This document shows positions 17,085 through 25,859 of a DNA stretch of 64,000 nt, piece by piece. Both the position numbers and the translations under genes were made by a program. The stretch comes from an uncultured Tateyamaria sp. (GTDB taxonomy: Bacteria; Pseudomonadota; Alphaproteobacteria; Rhodobacterales; Rhodobacteraceae), in assembly GCF_947503045.1 (NCBI RefSeq), contig NZ_CANNCF010000002.1, positions 651,501-715,500 on the forward strand, read 5' to 3'. The notes under the pieces are model-generated. The model was not told the DNA's origin. It saw nothing but the letters and a program-made list of their open reading frames with translations, and made no database searches. Numbering within the stretch: position 1 is the first letter of the stretch; each line of letters starts with the position of its first letter.

Positions 17085-19076
17085 ATGGCGATTTTGTTGG
17101 GCGTCGATACCGGCGGAACCTACACCGACGCGGTGTTGTTGCGCGACGAAGAGGTGGTGCTGGCCCGCGCCAAGGCCCTGACAACGCGCCACGATCTGGC
17201 CATCGGTGTCGGCGAGGCGGTGCGCGCGGTGCTGGCGACGTCGGGCATTGCGGCCTCGGAGGTTGGCATGGCGTCGCTGTCCACGACCCTCGCCACCAAC
17301 GCGCTGGTCGAGGGCCAGGGCGGGCGCGTGGCGCTGATCTATGTCGGCTTTCGCGCAAAGGACCTTGAGACGCAGGGGCTAGCCGAGGGCCTCGCGGGCG
17401 ATCCGGTCTGCGTGCTTGCCGGCGGGCATCATCACGATGGTTCGGAGGCGGTGGCGCTGGATGAACCGGCACTTTTGGCCTTTTTAGAGACGCATATGGC
17501 AGATGTCAGCGGGTTTGCCGTGGCTGCCCAGTTCGCGACCCGCAACCCGGCTCATGAACAGCGTGTGGCCGAACTGGTACGCGAGGTGACCGGCGTGCCT
17601 GTGTCCGCAAGTCATCAGCTTTCGGCCAAGCTGGGCGGGCCGAAACGGGCACTGACGGCGGTTCTGAATGCGCGTCTGATTGGCATGATCGACGCGCTGA
17701 TCGGGCGGGCCGAGGCCGAATTGCGCGCCATCGGGGTCGAGGCACCCATGATGGTGGTGCGCGGCGACGGGGCGCTGATGTCCTCAGCGCAGGCCCGCAT
17801 GCGTCCAATCGAGACTATCCTGAGCGGGCCTGCCGCCTCGATCGTGGGCGCGCGCTGGCTGACAGGCGCGGACACCGCGCTGGTGAGTGACATCGGTGGC
17901 ACAACCACGGATGTGGCGATGCTGAAAGGCGGGCGGCCCGCCATTGACCCTGACGGTGCGCGCGTTGGCACCCACCGCACGATGGTCGAGGCGGTTGCGA
18001 TGCGCACGACGGGCCTTGGGGGTGACAGCGAAGTCCACTTCGTCAGCGAGGGCCTGCGCGGCGGCGTGACCCTTGGCCCGCGCCGCGTGGTCCCGGTGTC
18101 CCTGCTGGCTGTCGAGGCGCCGGATGTGGTGCTGCCTGCCTTGGAGGCCCAGTTGCGCAGCACAACACCCGGGGATCACGATGGCCGCTTTGTGCGCGCG
18201 GTCAAAGGGGTGCATGCCGGTGGGCTGGGTCCACGCGAGACTGATTTGCTGGCCCGGATCGGCGGTCAGGTGCAGCCGCTTGGTGCTGCATTGCGCACGC
18301 GGATGGAGCTGGGCGCGCTCAAGCGCCTTGTGACGCGGGGGCTGGTGCAGGTTTCGGCGCTGACGCCGTCCGACGCCTGCCATGTGCTTGGGCAGCTTGA
18401 CGCATGGAATGCCGAGGCCGCGCGCATGGCCTGCCTGCTTTTTGGACGCCGGCGCACAGGGGCGGGTGAAGTGCTGGCCAGTGATCCCGCACAGATGGCG
18501 CAGATGATCGTGGACCGGTTAGGCCACCAGACCGGGATTGCCCTCTTGCAGGCCGCATTGGCCGAGGATGGGCTGGACGAGGGGCTCGCGACGCATGTTC
18601 TGGTGCAAAAGGGTCTGGGGGGGCACACCGGCGCGTTGCGCATCAACAGCGGCCTTGCCGTGCCCGTAGTTGGCCTTGGGGCCTCGGCGGCAACGTACTA
18701 TCCGGCTGTGGGCGAGATGCTGGGCACGGAGATGATCCTGCCCGAGGACGCGGGCGTGGCCAATGCAATTGGCGCGGTGGTGGGTCGCGTTACAATGCGC
18801 CACAGCGGCACCGTGACTTCACCCAGTGAAGGGCGGTTCCGGGTGCACCTGGACAGCGGTCCAGAGGATTTCGCAAGTGCGGACCCGGCCCTCGCGCGGC
18901 TCGAAGAAGCGCTGCGCAACACGGCGTTGACAGCCGCACAGGCCGCGGGCGCCGAAGAGATCGACATTCGGGTCAGTCGCGACATCCGCACAGCACAGGC
19001 CGAAGCGCGCGAGGTGTTTGTCGAGGCGACGCTGACGGTCGAAGCAGCGGGGCGACCACGGGTGGCTGTTGGGTAA
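17085..19076 (+). CDS. Hydantoinase/oxoprolinase family protein (HyuA-like)
   Basis: The 663-residue protein has an N-terminal Hydant_A_N domain starting MAILLGVDTGGTYTDAVLL and a central Hydantoinase_A domain with the second phosphate motif VSDIGGTTTDVAML at about residues 267-280. Members are ATP-dependent amidohydrolases of hydantoins, 5-oxoproline or caprolactam, usually with a HyuB partner. No HyuB is adjacent here, so the substrate is uncertain. It starts 9 bp after queG and may be cotranscribed with it. It ends before a composite repeat. Confidence 0.85.
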   Translation: MAILLGVDTGGTYTDAVLLRDEEVVLARAKALTTRHDLAIGVGEAVRAVLATSGIAASEVGMASLSTTLATNALVEGQGGRVALIYVGFRAKDLETQGLAEGLAGDPVCVLAGGHHHDGSEAVALDEPALLAFLETHMADVSGFAVAAQFATRNPAHEQRVAELVREVTGVPVSASHQLSAKLGGPKRALTAVLNARLIGMIDALIGRAEAELRAIGVEAPMMVVRGDGALMSSAQARMRPIETILSGPAASIVGARWLTGADTALVSDIGGTTTDVAMLKGGRPAIDPDGARVGTHRTMVEAVAMRTTGLGGDSEVHFVSEGLRGGVTLGPRRVVPVSLLAVEAPDVVLPALEAQLRSTTPGDHDGRFVRAVKGVHAGGLGPRETDLLARIGGQVQPLGAALRTRMELGALKRLVTRGLVQVSALTPSDACHVLGQLDAWNAEAARMACLLFGRRRTGAGEVLASDPAQMAQMIVDRLGHQTGIALLQAALAEDGLDEGLATHVLVQKGLGGHTGALRINSGLAVPVVGLGASAATYYPAVGEMLGTEMILPEDAGVANAIGAVVGRVTMRHSGTVTSPSEGRFRVHLDSGPEDFASADPALARLEEALRNTALTAAQAAGAEEIDIRVSRDIRTAQAEAREVFVEATLTVEAAGRPRVAVG

Positions 19077-19094
19077 GCAGGACGCAGCCAGATC

Positions 19095-19236
19095 AGGGGG
19101 CCAGCCCCCTCGGCGCTGCGCGCCACACCCCCGGGATTTTTCCAAATCAGAGAAGTTTTCGGACCCTGTGCTTCTTCTGACAAGAAATACCATGGGGGAG
19201 TCCGAAGGACGGGGGCAAAGCCCCCTGAAACATGAT
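19095..19236 (+). repeat. Dispersed composite repeat, copy 3
   Basis: The left half is GGGGGCCAGCCCCCT, CGGCGCTGCGCGCC, CCCCCGGGATTTTTCC and AAATCAGAGAAG. The right half is GAAATACCATGGGGGAGTCC, then GGGGGCAAAGCCCCCT and AAACATGA. The whole composite is nearly repeated at 27030-27172. It fills the gap between the convergent hydantoinase and hsp20 genes. Confidence 0.8.
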
Positions 19237-19283
19237 GTGCCGGGCGCGCGTCAGCGCGTCCGGCTCCGTTTGGTTCAGATGGA

Positions 19284-19751
19284 TCAGTTGACGGCTTTGG
19301 CGTCCACGACGTCCGTTTCAATCGCTTTTTTCTGACCCGCGATCTCGATCCGGCGCGGTTTCAGCGCTTCTGGCACTTCCTTGACCAGATCGATGTGCAG
19401 CATGCCATCCACATGGGAGGCTCCGGTCACCACGATGTGGTCGGCCAGATGGAACCGGCGCTCGAACGCGCGGGTCGCGATGCCGCGGTGCAGATAGGTT
19501 TTCTTGTCCTCATCCACTTTCTTGGCCGAGACGATCAGGTTCTTTTCCTTGACCTCGACATTCAGGTCCGCGTCGGAAAATCCGGCCACGGCAACCGAGA
19601 TACGATAGGTATCATCGTCGGTCTTTTCGATGTTGTAGGGCGGGTAGGTGTTGGCGTTTGTCTCGGATGCGACGACCCGGTCCATCAGGTCCGCAATCTG
19701 GTCAAAACCAACGGTTGCGCGGTAAAGCGGTGCAAAATCATATGTACGCAT
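19284..19751 (-). CDS. Small heat shock protein (Hsp20/alpha-crystallin)
   Basis: The 155-residue protein begins MRTYDFAPLYRATVGFDQIADLMD, like bacterial class A sHSPs (IbpA/HspA). It carries the alpha-crystallin domain (YPPYNIEKTDDDTYRISVAVAGF through FERRFHLADHI) and the C-terminal region with GMLHIDLVKEVPE. It is an ATP-independent holdase for unfolding proteins. The ATG at 19751 has a GAGGA ribosome site; the longer ORF is rejected. A sigma-32-like promoter lies about 100 bp upstream, leaving a long leader that could be a thermosensor, although no ROSE structure was demonstrated. Confidence 0.92.
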   Translation of the reverse strand: MRTYDFAPLYRATVGFDQIADLMDRVVASETNANTYPPYNIEKTDDDTYRISVAVAGFSDADLNVEVKEKNLIVSAKKVDEDKKTYLHRGIATRAFERRFHLADHIVVTGASHVDGMLHIDLVKEVPEALKPRRIEIAGQKKAIETDVVDAKAVN

Positions 19752-19847
19752 TGTTATCCTCACTTGAGCGATGACAGGCGGGCCTTCCATTTTGGACAGA
19801 CCCGCAGGGTTGCTATGGTCGGACCCCGTTCGAGCATCCGATGAGGA

Positions 19848-19877
19848 ATATGTGGTAAGGATTTTTGCGCGTTCAAG
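19848..19877 (-). promoter_or_regulatory. Sigma-32 (RpoH)-like promoter of hsp20
   Basis: On the minus strand CTTGAA is followed by 16 bp and CCACATAT, close to the heat-shock consensus CTTGAA-N-CCCCATnT. It lies between the end of the upstream protease gene (stop at 19882) and hsp20. Confidence 0.6.
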
Positions 19878-19881
19878 ACCC

Positions 19882-20685
19882 CTAGGGGCGGACAAATTTG
19901 GCACCGGTGCCGGTGCGCGTGCCACCACCCACGGTGATGCGCTTGACCCGCGCGGTTGGTGGCGCGACCTGCAGGCGCAGTTGGGATTTCAGCTCGGTCA
20001 CGCGTTCGGGCAGTGCCATCCCGACCGAGCGTTTCTGCCCGTCAATCTCCATCATGCCGGAAATCACCGCCATGATCCGTCCGCGCCCGTTGAGATGCGA
20101 AAACACAGGCGACCCGGACGAGCCAAAGGTCACATCGCAGTCAAACACCATCGCATCACCCAGCTGCACCAGCATCTGGCACTGCTTTTGCCGCGATTGC
20201 GCGTCCGCCCGGTCGCGGCCATAGGACACGACGCTGACCGGGCCCGGCGCAATGCGGTCGTTGTGGATGTAGAAAGGCGGCACATCAAAGGTCGAGATCG
20301 GTTCACCCAATTGGATCAGAGCCACATCATGCGCCACATTGATGGCCGTCAGCGGGCCGACGGGATCGAATTTTGAATGGGCCGCGGCAGCCTTGGCCAC
20401 CCGTGTTGCCGCTGCAGCGCCGTCCCGCAGGCCCGCGCGGAACCGGATCACATTTGTCGGCCACAGCCGGTTTGACCCGGGCTGGTACAGGCAGTGCGCG
20501 GCCGTCAGCACAAGGTCCGGTGCGATCAGCGTGCCGGAACAGAACGCACCGTGTCCAAAGTCGATGCGGCCCACAGCCTTCCAGCTGGCGGCGGAATAGT
20601 CGGTATCCAGCGTGCGCAAGGATGTGGTCTGGGCCGCCCCGGAGCTGCCCATCATCAGGCAGAAAAGGATCGCTAGCCATCTCAT
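19882..20685 (-). CDS. Exported trypsin-like serine protease (S1), copy A
   Basis: The 267-residue protein has a signal peptide (MRWLAILFCLMMGSSGAAQ) and a chymotrypsin-fold domain with catalytic His in LVLTAAHC, Asp in HDVALIQL, and Ser in FGSSGSPVF. It is expected in the periplasm or outside the cell. It ends in a glycine/threonine-rich tail and the motif TGAKFVRP. It overlaps the upstream paralogue by ATGA (20682-20685), so the two are cotranscribed. Target proteins unknown. Confidence 0.88.
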   Translation of the reverse strand: MRWLAILFCLMMGSSGAAQTTSLRTLDTDYSAASWKAVGRIDFGHGAFCSGTLIAPDLVLTAAHCLYQPGSNRLWPTNVIRFRAGLRDGAAAATRVAKAAAAHSKFDPVGPLTAINVAHDVALIQLGEPISTFDVPPFYIHNDRIAPGPVSVVSYGRDRADAQSRQKQCQMLVQLGDAMVFDCDVTFGSSGSPVFSHLNGRGRIMAVISGMMEIDGQKRSVGMALPERVTELKSQLRLQVAPPTARVKRITVGGGTRTGTGAKFVRP

Positions 20686-21476
20686 GGTTTCAAGAACTTT
20701 GCGCCGGTGTCCTGACGCACGCCTGCCCCAAGGCGTCGGTCAAGCTGGTCCTGCTGGGCCACCATTTCGGCCTGCAACTGTGCCAGGGGCGCCCCGAGCG
20801 AGGTCCCCAGCGACACGGCCTGCCCTTCGACCTCGGCCTTGGCGGACACGATCGACACGATCTGCACCTTTCCGTCCTGGACCATGAAAATAGGAGCACC
20901 CGAGCTGCCCGAATCAACCGTGCACGAGGTCACCAGCATGCCCTGCTGCAAGGCCAGTACGCTGCACAGCTCTTGCAGAGAGGGCTCTTCGGAGCGGCCC
21001 GTCCCATAGCTGACCACGGCCACCTTGTCCCCGCGCTCGGGTTTGGCCTCGGTCATGAAAGGTTCGATTTTGCCATTGCGGATCGGGCGATCAAGCTGAA
21101 GCAGGGCCAGATCGTTGCCCACGCCGCCGCTGTTGACGTTGGGAGCGTAGATATAGTCCGGGTGCACCACGGCTTGCTTGATCGATCGGTACGCCGATGC
21201 GCGCCCGTTGCGCCAACCGGCCAGAAATTCAACCTCGCCGTGATCAATCCGCACGCCCGTTTGCTTGTCAAAGAGGCAATGCGCCGCTGTCAGCACCATG
21301 TTCGGGGCAATCAGCGCACCCGTGCAGAATCCGGTGCCGCCAATGTTCAACCGCCCGACCGCTTCCCACTCTTTGGCGTCATCGCCCGTGGACAACCTGC
21401 GTAGTTGCGAATCCTGCGCCAACGCGGTTGTCGTCACGACCAGGGTCATGATCGAAAGGGCCATCCATCGGCGCAT
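20682..21476 (-). CDS. Exported trypsin-like serine protease (S1), copy B
   Basis: The 264-residue paralogue of the adjacent gene has a signal peptide (MRRWMALSIMTLVVTTTALAQ), catalytic His in MVLTAAHC, Asp in NDLALLQL and Ser in SGSSGAPIF. It shares the N-terminal EAVGRLNIGGTGFCTGALIAPN pattern and the C-terminal motif TGAKFLKP with copy A. The tandem arrangement with ATGA overlap implies duplication and joint expression. It lies 78 bp downstream of glcF on the same strand; whether glc transcription reads into it is unknown. Confidence 0.88.
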   Translation of the reverse strand: MRRWMALSIMTLVVTTTALAQDSQLRRLSTGDDAKEWEAVGRLNIGGTGFCTGALIAPNMVLTAAHCLFDKQTGVRIDHGEVEFLAGWRNGRASAYRSIKQAVVHPDYIYAPNVNSGGVGNDLALLQLDRPIRNGKIEPFMTEAKPERGDKVAVVSYGTGRSEEPSLQELCSVLALQQGMLVTSCTVDSGSSGAPIFMVQDGKVQIVSIVSAKAEVEGQAVSLGTSLGAPLAQLQAEMVAQQDQLDRRLGAGVRQDTGAKFLKP

Positions 21477-21554
21477 AAAATACCTACTTCGTACTCGGGT
21501 GTTATACGCGGGTAATAGGCGGCAAACCGGGCAGAATTAGGGCATGCAGCGGAA

Positions 21555-22868
21555 TTAACGCAAAATTGGCACATCCGAATTGCTGCGATCCAGAGCCGGA
21601 GGGCGCGGCCCGCCGCTGGCCCAATCCAGCAGTTCGACCGTGTGCACCACCGGCACCCCGGCGGCTGACCCGATCTGCATCATGCAGCCGATGTTGCCAG
21701 CCGCAATGATGTCCGGATTCTTGGCCATCAGCGTGCGCACTTTGCGTTCTTTCAGCTGCCCGGAAATCTCGGGCTGCATCAGGTTGTAGGTGCCTGCCGA
21801 TCCGCAACATAGATGGCTGTCGGAGGGTTCGACCACGGTGTAGCCCGCCTTTTTCAGCAGGTCCTTGGGATAGGTCTTGATCTGCTGCCCGTGTTGCAGC
21901 GAACAGGCCGCATGGTAGGCTATGGTCATGTCCTGCGGCGCGCCCCCGGGCAGGTTGAGTTTCATCAGCACCTCACTGACGTCCATTGCGATAGCAGACA
22001 CGCGGGCCGCATCCGCCGCCAGCGGTTCATTGCGGAACATGTGGCCGTAATCCTTGACCGTCGTGCCGCAGCCGGACGTGTTGATCACAATGGCATCCAG
22101 CCCGTCGCCATCCATTTCGCGCGCCCACGCGGTGATATTCCTGGCTGCGGTGCCGTGGCTTTCCGCCGTCTTGCCCATGTGATGGGTCAGCGCCCCGCAA
22201 CAGCCAGCACCCTCGGCCACAACCACCTCGCACCCGAGCCGGGTCAGCAGGCGAATGGTGGCGTCATTGATGTCCGTATTCAGCGCCTTTTGCGCACAGC
22301 CCGTCATCAGCGCCACGCGCATCTTTTTCTCTGCCTTGGGTGCAAAGCTTTGCGGATCATCGTTGCGGGACACAGGCGGGATGTGTTTGGGGGCCATCTC
22401 CAGCATCGCGCGCAACCGCGCATCCGGCATCAGCGCTGCGAAGGGCCGCCCAATTTTGGCGCCCAGCAAGGCGACGCGAAAGCGCATCGGATAGGGCAGG
22501 ATCTGCGCCAGCACCCAGCGCAACCAGCGATCCACTAGAGGCCGTTTGTAATTGTCTTCGATATATTCGCGGGCATGGTCCACCAGATGCATGTAATGCA
22601 CACCGGACGGACAGGTTGTCATGCAGGCCAGACAGCTGAGGCAGCGGTCGATATGCTTGACCACCTTTTTATCCGGTTTACGGTCGTTTTCCAGCATGTC
22701 CTTGATCAGGTAAATGCGCCCGCGCGGAGAATCCAGCTCGTCTCCAAGCACTTGATATGTCGGGCAAGTTGCCGTGCAGAAGCCGCAATGCACACAGTTG
22801 CGCAGGATTTCATTGCTGCGCTCGATCGCGGGGTCCTTGAGCTGCTCGGGGGTAAAGGTCGTCTGCAT
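21555..22868 (-). CDS. glcF: Glycolate oxidase iron-sulfur subunit
   Basis: The 437-residue protein has two [4Fe-4S] motifs near the N-terminus (CVHCGFCTATCPTY, CLSCLACMTTCPSG) and two cysteine-rich CCG-type domains (EGAGCCGALTHH and SHLCCGSAGTYN). With GlcD and GlcE it forms the membrane-associated glycolate dehydrogenase that oxidises glycolate to glyoxylate and reduces quinone. It is the last gene of glcD-glcE-membrane protein-glcF; its ATG abuts the stop of the small membrane protein gene. Glycolate from phytoplankton is a plausible substrate source. Confidence 0.95.
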   Translation of the reverse strand: MQTTFTPEQLKDPAIERSNEILRNCVHCGFCTATCPTYQVLGDELDSPRGRIYLIKDMLENDRKPDKKVVKHIDRCLSCLACMTTCPSGVHYMHLVDHAREYIEDNYKRPLVDRWLRWVLAQILPYPMRFRVALLGAKIGRPFAALMPDARLRAMLEMAPKHIPPVSRNDDPQSFAPKAEKKMRVALMTGCAQKALNTDINDATIRLLTRLGCEVVVAEGAGCCGALTHHMGKTAESHGTAARNITAWAREMDGDGLDAIVINTSGCGTTVKDYGHMFRNEPLAADAARVSAIAMDVSEVLMKLNLPGGAPQDMTIAYHAACSLQHGQQIKTYPKDLLKKAGYTVVEPSDSHLCCGSAGTYNLMQPEISGQLKERKVRTLMAKNPDIIAAGNIGCMMQIGSAAGVPVVHTVELLDWASGGPRPPALDRSNSDVPILR

Positions 22869-23225
22869 CTATTTCACCATCATTTGAGCGGCGGCAAAGC
22901 CGAACCACGGCACGGTTGTGCCCATTGCACCGATTGCCCGACTCCAACGCTGTGCGGCAGCCGTTGGGTGGGCGCTGCGCCATGCGCGCACGACCAGAAC
23001 CAGCACGAGGACCCATGCGATCCAAATCGCGGCGATGCTTAGAAACACCGGCACCGGCTCAAGGGCGAGGGTCAGCCCCGCCTCGCTGCGCAGCACAAAG
23101 CTGGCCACGACCAACAGTGAAGCGACCAACGCCAGTGGCCCCCGCCCGAAGTCATAATGCAACAGGATCAGGAACAGGCCCGGTCCCAGCACAAAGGCCA
23201 TTGTGAAAAGGACCAGCAGCATCAT
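22869..23225 (-). CDS. Small integral membrane protein between glcE and glcF
   Basis: The 118-residue protein is almost entirely hydrophobic, with about four predicted helices (MMLLVLFTMAFVLGPGLFLI; LVASLLVVASFVL; VFLSIAAIWIAWVLVLVLVV; a weaker C-terminal helix). No family is recognised. It overlaps glcE by ATGA (23222-23225) and its stop abuts glcF, so translation is tightly coupled to the glycolate dehydrogenase. A role as a membrane anchor or in transport of that system is only inferred. Confidence 0.75.
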   Translation of the reverse strand: MMLLVLFTMAFVLGPGLFLILLHYDFGRGPLALVASLLVVASFVLRSEAGLTLALEPVPVFLSIAAIWIAWVLVLVLVVRAWRSAHPTAAAQRWSRAIGAMGTTVPWFGFAAAQMMVK

Positions 23226-24337
23226 GCCGCCATCAGACCCGGATTGAGGATACCGCGCGGATCAAAGCGCGCCCGCAGCGCGGCACTCAGCGCCGCAACC
23301 CCTGCCGCTTCGGGCTGGAACACCGGAACGGCGGCGCGCAGGGCCTCGGGCGCCTTGATCAGGGTCGCATGGCCGCCAAGGGCCGCGACGCGGGACTGGA
23401 CCGCGGCATGTGTCGCTGCATCCGCCGTGTCGCACCCGGCCCAGACCAGACCACCGCCCCAGTCCATCATCGCCTGACTGCCCTCGGGCAGGGCCGCGAT
23501 CACGGCTGGCCCGTCGCTGGGTTTGACGGAAATGCGCCAGACCGTGCTGCTCGCCGTCATCGGGGCGCCATCGCGCACCCGGCCCCAGTCTGCGCCGTCA
23601 TCGTGGGTGATGTCCCCGTGGCGGATCAACAGGTCGCCCAGCGCCTTGGCGCGGTAATCGACCGAGCTCGCAAACCCTTCGAGCCGCAACCAAACAGCGC
23701 CGTCGATCCACGCCGCCCCGGACACCTCGAAAGGGGAACCGAGCGCCGCACTCATCGCCGCCACCGCCTGCCCGGGGTCGCGATCCGTGATGACCAGCGT
23801 GGTTGTCGCCTCAACAGCGGGCAGTACTTTAAGGCTCACTTCGGTCAATACGCCAAGCGTGCCCCAGGATCCGGCCATCAGCTTGACCAGATCATAGCCC
23901 GTCACATTCTTCATGACGCGGCCACCGTTCTTGATGATATTCCCGGCCCCGTCGACAAACCGCACACCCAGCGCAAAATCCCGCGCCGCCCCCGCCTGTA
24001 TGCGGCGCGGCCCGCTTGCATTGGTGGCGATGACCCCGCCAATGGTTGACTTGCCCTTGGTGCCCAAAAGACCTTTTAGATCATAGGGTTCAAAGGCCAG
24101 ACGCTGGTTTTCCTTCGCCAGAGTCATTTCGATCTCGGTCACGGGCGTGCCCGCCTGTGCCACTATGGTCAGCGCGCCCGGTTCATACAGCGTGACGCCC
24201 GACAGACCGGACACATCCAGCACATCCCCGACCACAGGCCGCCCCACACTGCGCGTGCCGCCGCCGCGCACGGCCAAGGGGCCCTTTGCCGCCAGCACTG
24301 CCTCTGCCACGTCTGATTCCGTTTTCAATGTGGTCAT
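23222..24337 (-). CDS. glcE: Glycolate oxidase FAD-binding subunit
   Basis: The 371-residue protein starts MTTLKTESDVAEAVLAAKGPLAVRGGGT, the FAD-binding PCMH fold with the RGGGTRS phosphate loop. It continues with GTKGKSTIGGVIATNASGPRR and the NGGRVMKNVTGYDLVKLMAGSWGTLG block typical of GlcE. ATG 24337 directly follows CAGAGAAG of a dispersed repeat, which seems to serve as the ribosome site; the five extra residues from the upstream ATG would be repeat-encoded. It is the second gene of the glc operon. Confidence 0.94.
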   Translation of the reverse strand: MTTLKTESDVAEAVLAAKGPLAVRGGGTRSVGRPVVGDVLDVSGLSGVTLYEPGALTIVAQAGTPVTEIEMTLAKENQRLAFEPYDLKGLLGTKGKSTIGGVIATNASGPRRIQAGAARDFALGVRFVDGAGNIIKNGGRVMKNVTGYDLVKLMAGSWGTLGVLTEVSLKVLPAVEATTTLVITDRDPGQAVAAMSAALGSPFEVSGAAWIDGAVWLRLEGFASSVDYRAKALGDLLIRHGDITHDDGADWGRVRDGAPMTASSTVWRISVKPSDGPAVIAALPEGSQAMMDWGGGLVWAGCDTADAATHAAVQSRVAALGGHATLIKAPEALRAAVPVFQPEAAGVAALSAALRARFDPRGILNPGLMAA

Positions 24338-24397
24338 CTTCTCTGATTCCAAAAAATCCCGGGGGTGAGGCCGAAGGCCGAGGGGGCTGGCCCCCTA
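24338..24397 (-). repeat. Dispersed GGGGC-hairpin repeat, copy 4, filling the glcD-glcE gap
   Basis: Read on the minus strand: GGGGGCCAGCCCCCT, CGGCCTTCGGCC, CCCCCGGGATTTTTTGG and AATCAGAGAAG. It begins at the glcD stop codon (TAG shares the first bases) and ends immediately before the glcE ATG, so the repeat is the entire intergenic region. Confidence 0.8.
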
Positions 24398-25843
24398 TTC
24401 GGCGGCAATTGCTGTGCCACGGCGGGCCTCGGACACCGCCAGCGGGAACACTTTGGCGGGGTTCAGCAGCCATTTGGCGTCAAACACGTCCTTGATCACC
24501 ATCTGCGCCTCCAGATCGTTCGGGGCATATTGATGGGTCATCAGATCACGCTTTTCGATGCCCACGCCGTGTTCACCGGTGAGGCACCCTCCGACTTCGA
24601 CACAGAGTTTCAGCACCTCGGCGCCGAATTCTTCACAGATTTCCAGATCGCCGGGCTTGTTCGCATCGTAGCAGATCAGCGGGTGCATGTTGCCGTCGCC
24701 TGCGTGAAAGACATTGCCCACGGGCAGGCCATATTCCTTGGACATCTCGCCGATGCGGCGCAACACATACGGCAGCTCGGACACCGGAATCGTCCCGTCC
24801 AGACACATGTAGTCACTCACTCGGCCTATGGCCGAAAACGCCGCCTTGCGCCCTGCCCAGATACGGGCGGATTCCTCAGCGCTGGCGCTTTCGCGCAGGG
24901 CAACCGGATTGTGGCGTTTCGCGATCTCGGTGATCAGGGCGAGCTGGTCGTTGATCTCGGCCTCCGATCCTTCGACCTCGACGATCAGCAGCGCCTCGCA
25001 CAGCGGGTAATCCGCCTTGGCGAAATCCTCGCAAACCTCGATCAGCATGCGGTCCATGAACTCGATCGCGACAGGCAGAACGCCTGCCTTGATGATATCA
25101 CCCACGCAAGCCCCGGCAATTTCGGCACTGTCAAAGCCCATGAGCACGGGCCGCGCACCCTCGGGTTTGTGCAGAATGCGCAATGTGGCCTCGGTCACCA
25201 CGCCCAACTGACCTTCGGAACCGCAAATCAGACCCAAGAGGTCCAGCCCGCCGGAATCGAGATGTGCGCCGCCAATCTCGACCACGGTGCCGTCCATCTG
25301 CACAAGGGTCACGCCCATCAGGTTGTTGGTGGTCACGCCGTATTTCAGGCAATGCGCCCCGCCCGAATTCATTGCGATATTGCCCGCAATGGCACAGGCA
25401 AGCTGGCTTGAGGGATCTGGGGCATAGAAAAACCCATCCGATTCGACGGCACCCGTGACAGACAGGTTGGTCCGGCCCGTCTGCACGCGGACGCAGCGGT
25501 TGTCATAATCGGTTTCGAGAACCTCGTTCATGCGCGCCACACCAAGGATCACACAATCGGCTGTGGGCAACGCGCCCCCGGCCAGCGACGTGCCCGACCC
25601 GCGCGGCACCACGGGCACCCCGATCTCGTGACAAATGCGCAAAACATCAGACACTTCGGCGGTGGTGGACGGCAGCACTGCTACCATCGGCGGACAGCGA
25701 TAGGCGGTCAGCGCGTCGCACTCATAGGCGCGGGTTTCCATGGGGTCGTCGATCACCGCATCGCGGGGCAACACCTCGCGCAGTCTTTCGACCACGCGGG
25801 CTTTGCGGGCGAGTATCGCCGGATCGGGAACGGGCATTTCCAT
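24395..25843 (-). CDS. glcD: Glycolate oxidase FAD-linked subunit
   Basis: The 482-residue protein has the PCMH-type FAD domain with VPRGSGTSLAGGALP (about residues 78-92), SSQLACAIAGNIAMNSGGAHC, and a C-terminal FAD-oxidase domain with GNVFHAGDGNMHPLI and CLTGEHGVGIEKR. It is the catalytic subunit oxidising glycolate (and often D-lactate) to glyoxylate. ATG 25843 has a strong AGGAGG five bases upstream. It is the first gene of the glc operon and is divergent from a DUF599 gene, with an inverted repeat between them. Confidence 0.95.
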   Translation of the reverse strand: MEMPVPDPAILARKARVVERLREVLPRDAVIDDPMETRAYECDALTAYRCPPMVAVLPSTTAEVSDVLRICHEIGVPVVPRGSGTSLAGGALPTADCVILGVARMNEVLETDYDNRCVRVQTGRTNLSVTGAVESDGFFYAPDPSSQLACAIAGNIAMNSGGAHCLKYGVTTNNLMGVTLVQMDGTVVEIGGAHLDSGGLDLLGLICGSEGQLGVVTEATLRILHKPEGARPVLMGFDSAEIAGACVGDIIKAGVLPVAIEFMDRMLIEVCEDFAKADYPLCEALLIVEVEGSEAEINDQLALITEIAKRHNPVALRESASAEESARIWAGRKAAFSAIGRVSDYMCLDGTIPVSELPYVLRRIGEMSKEYGLPVGNVFHAGDGNMHPLICYDANKPGDLEICEEFGAEVLKLCVEVGGCLTGEHGVGIEKRDLMTHQYAPNDLEAQMVIKDVFDAKWLLNPAKVFPLAVSEARRGTAIAAE

Positions 25844-25859
25844 GGGCGCCTCCTTCAGG

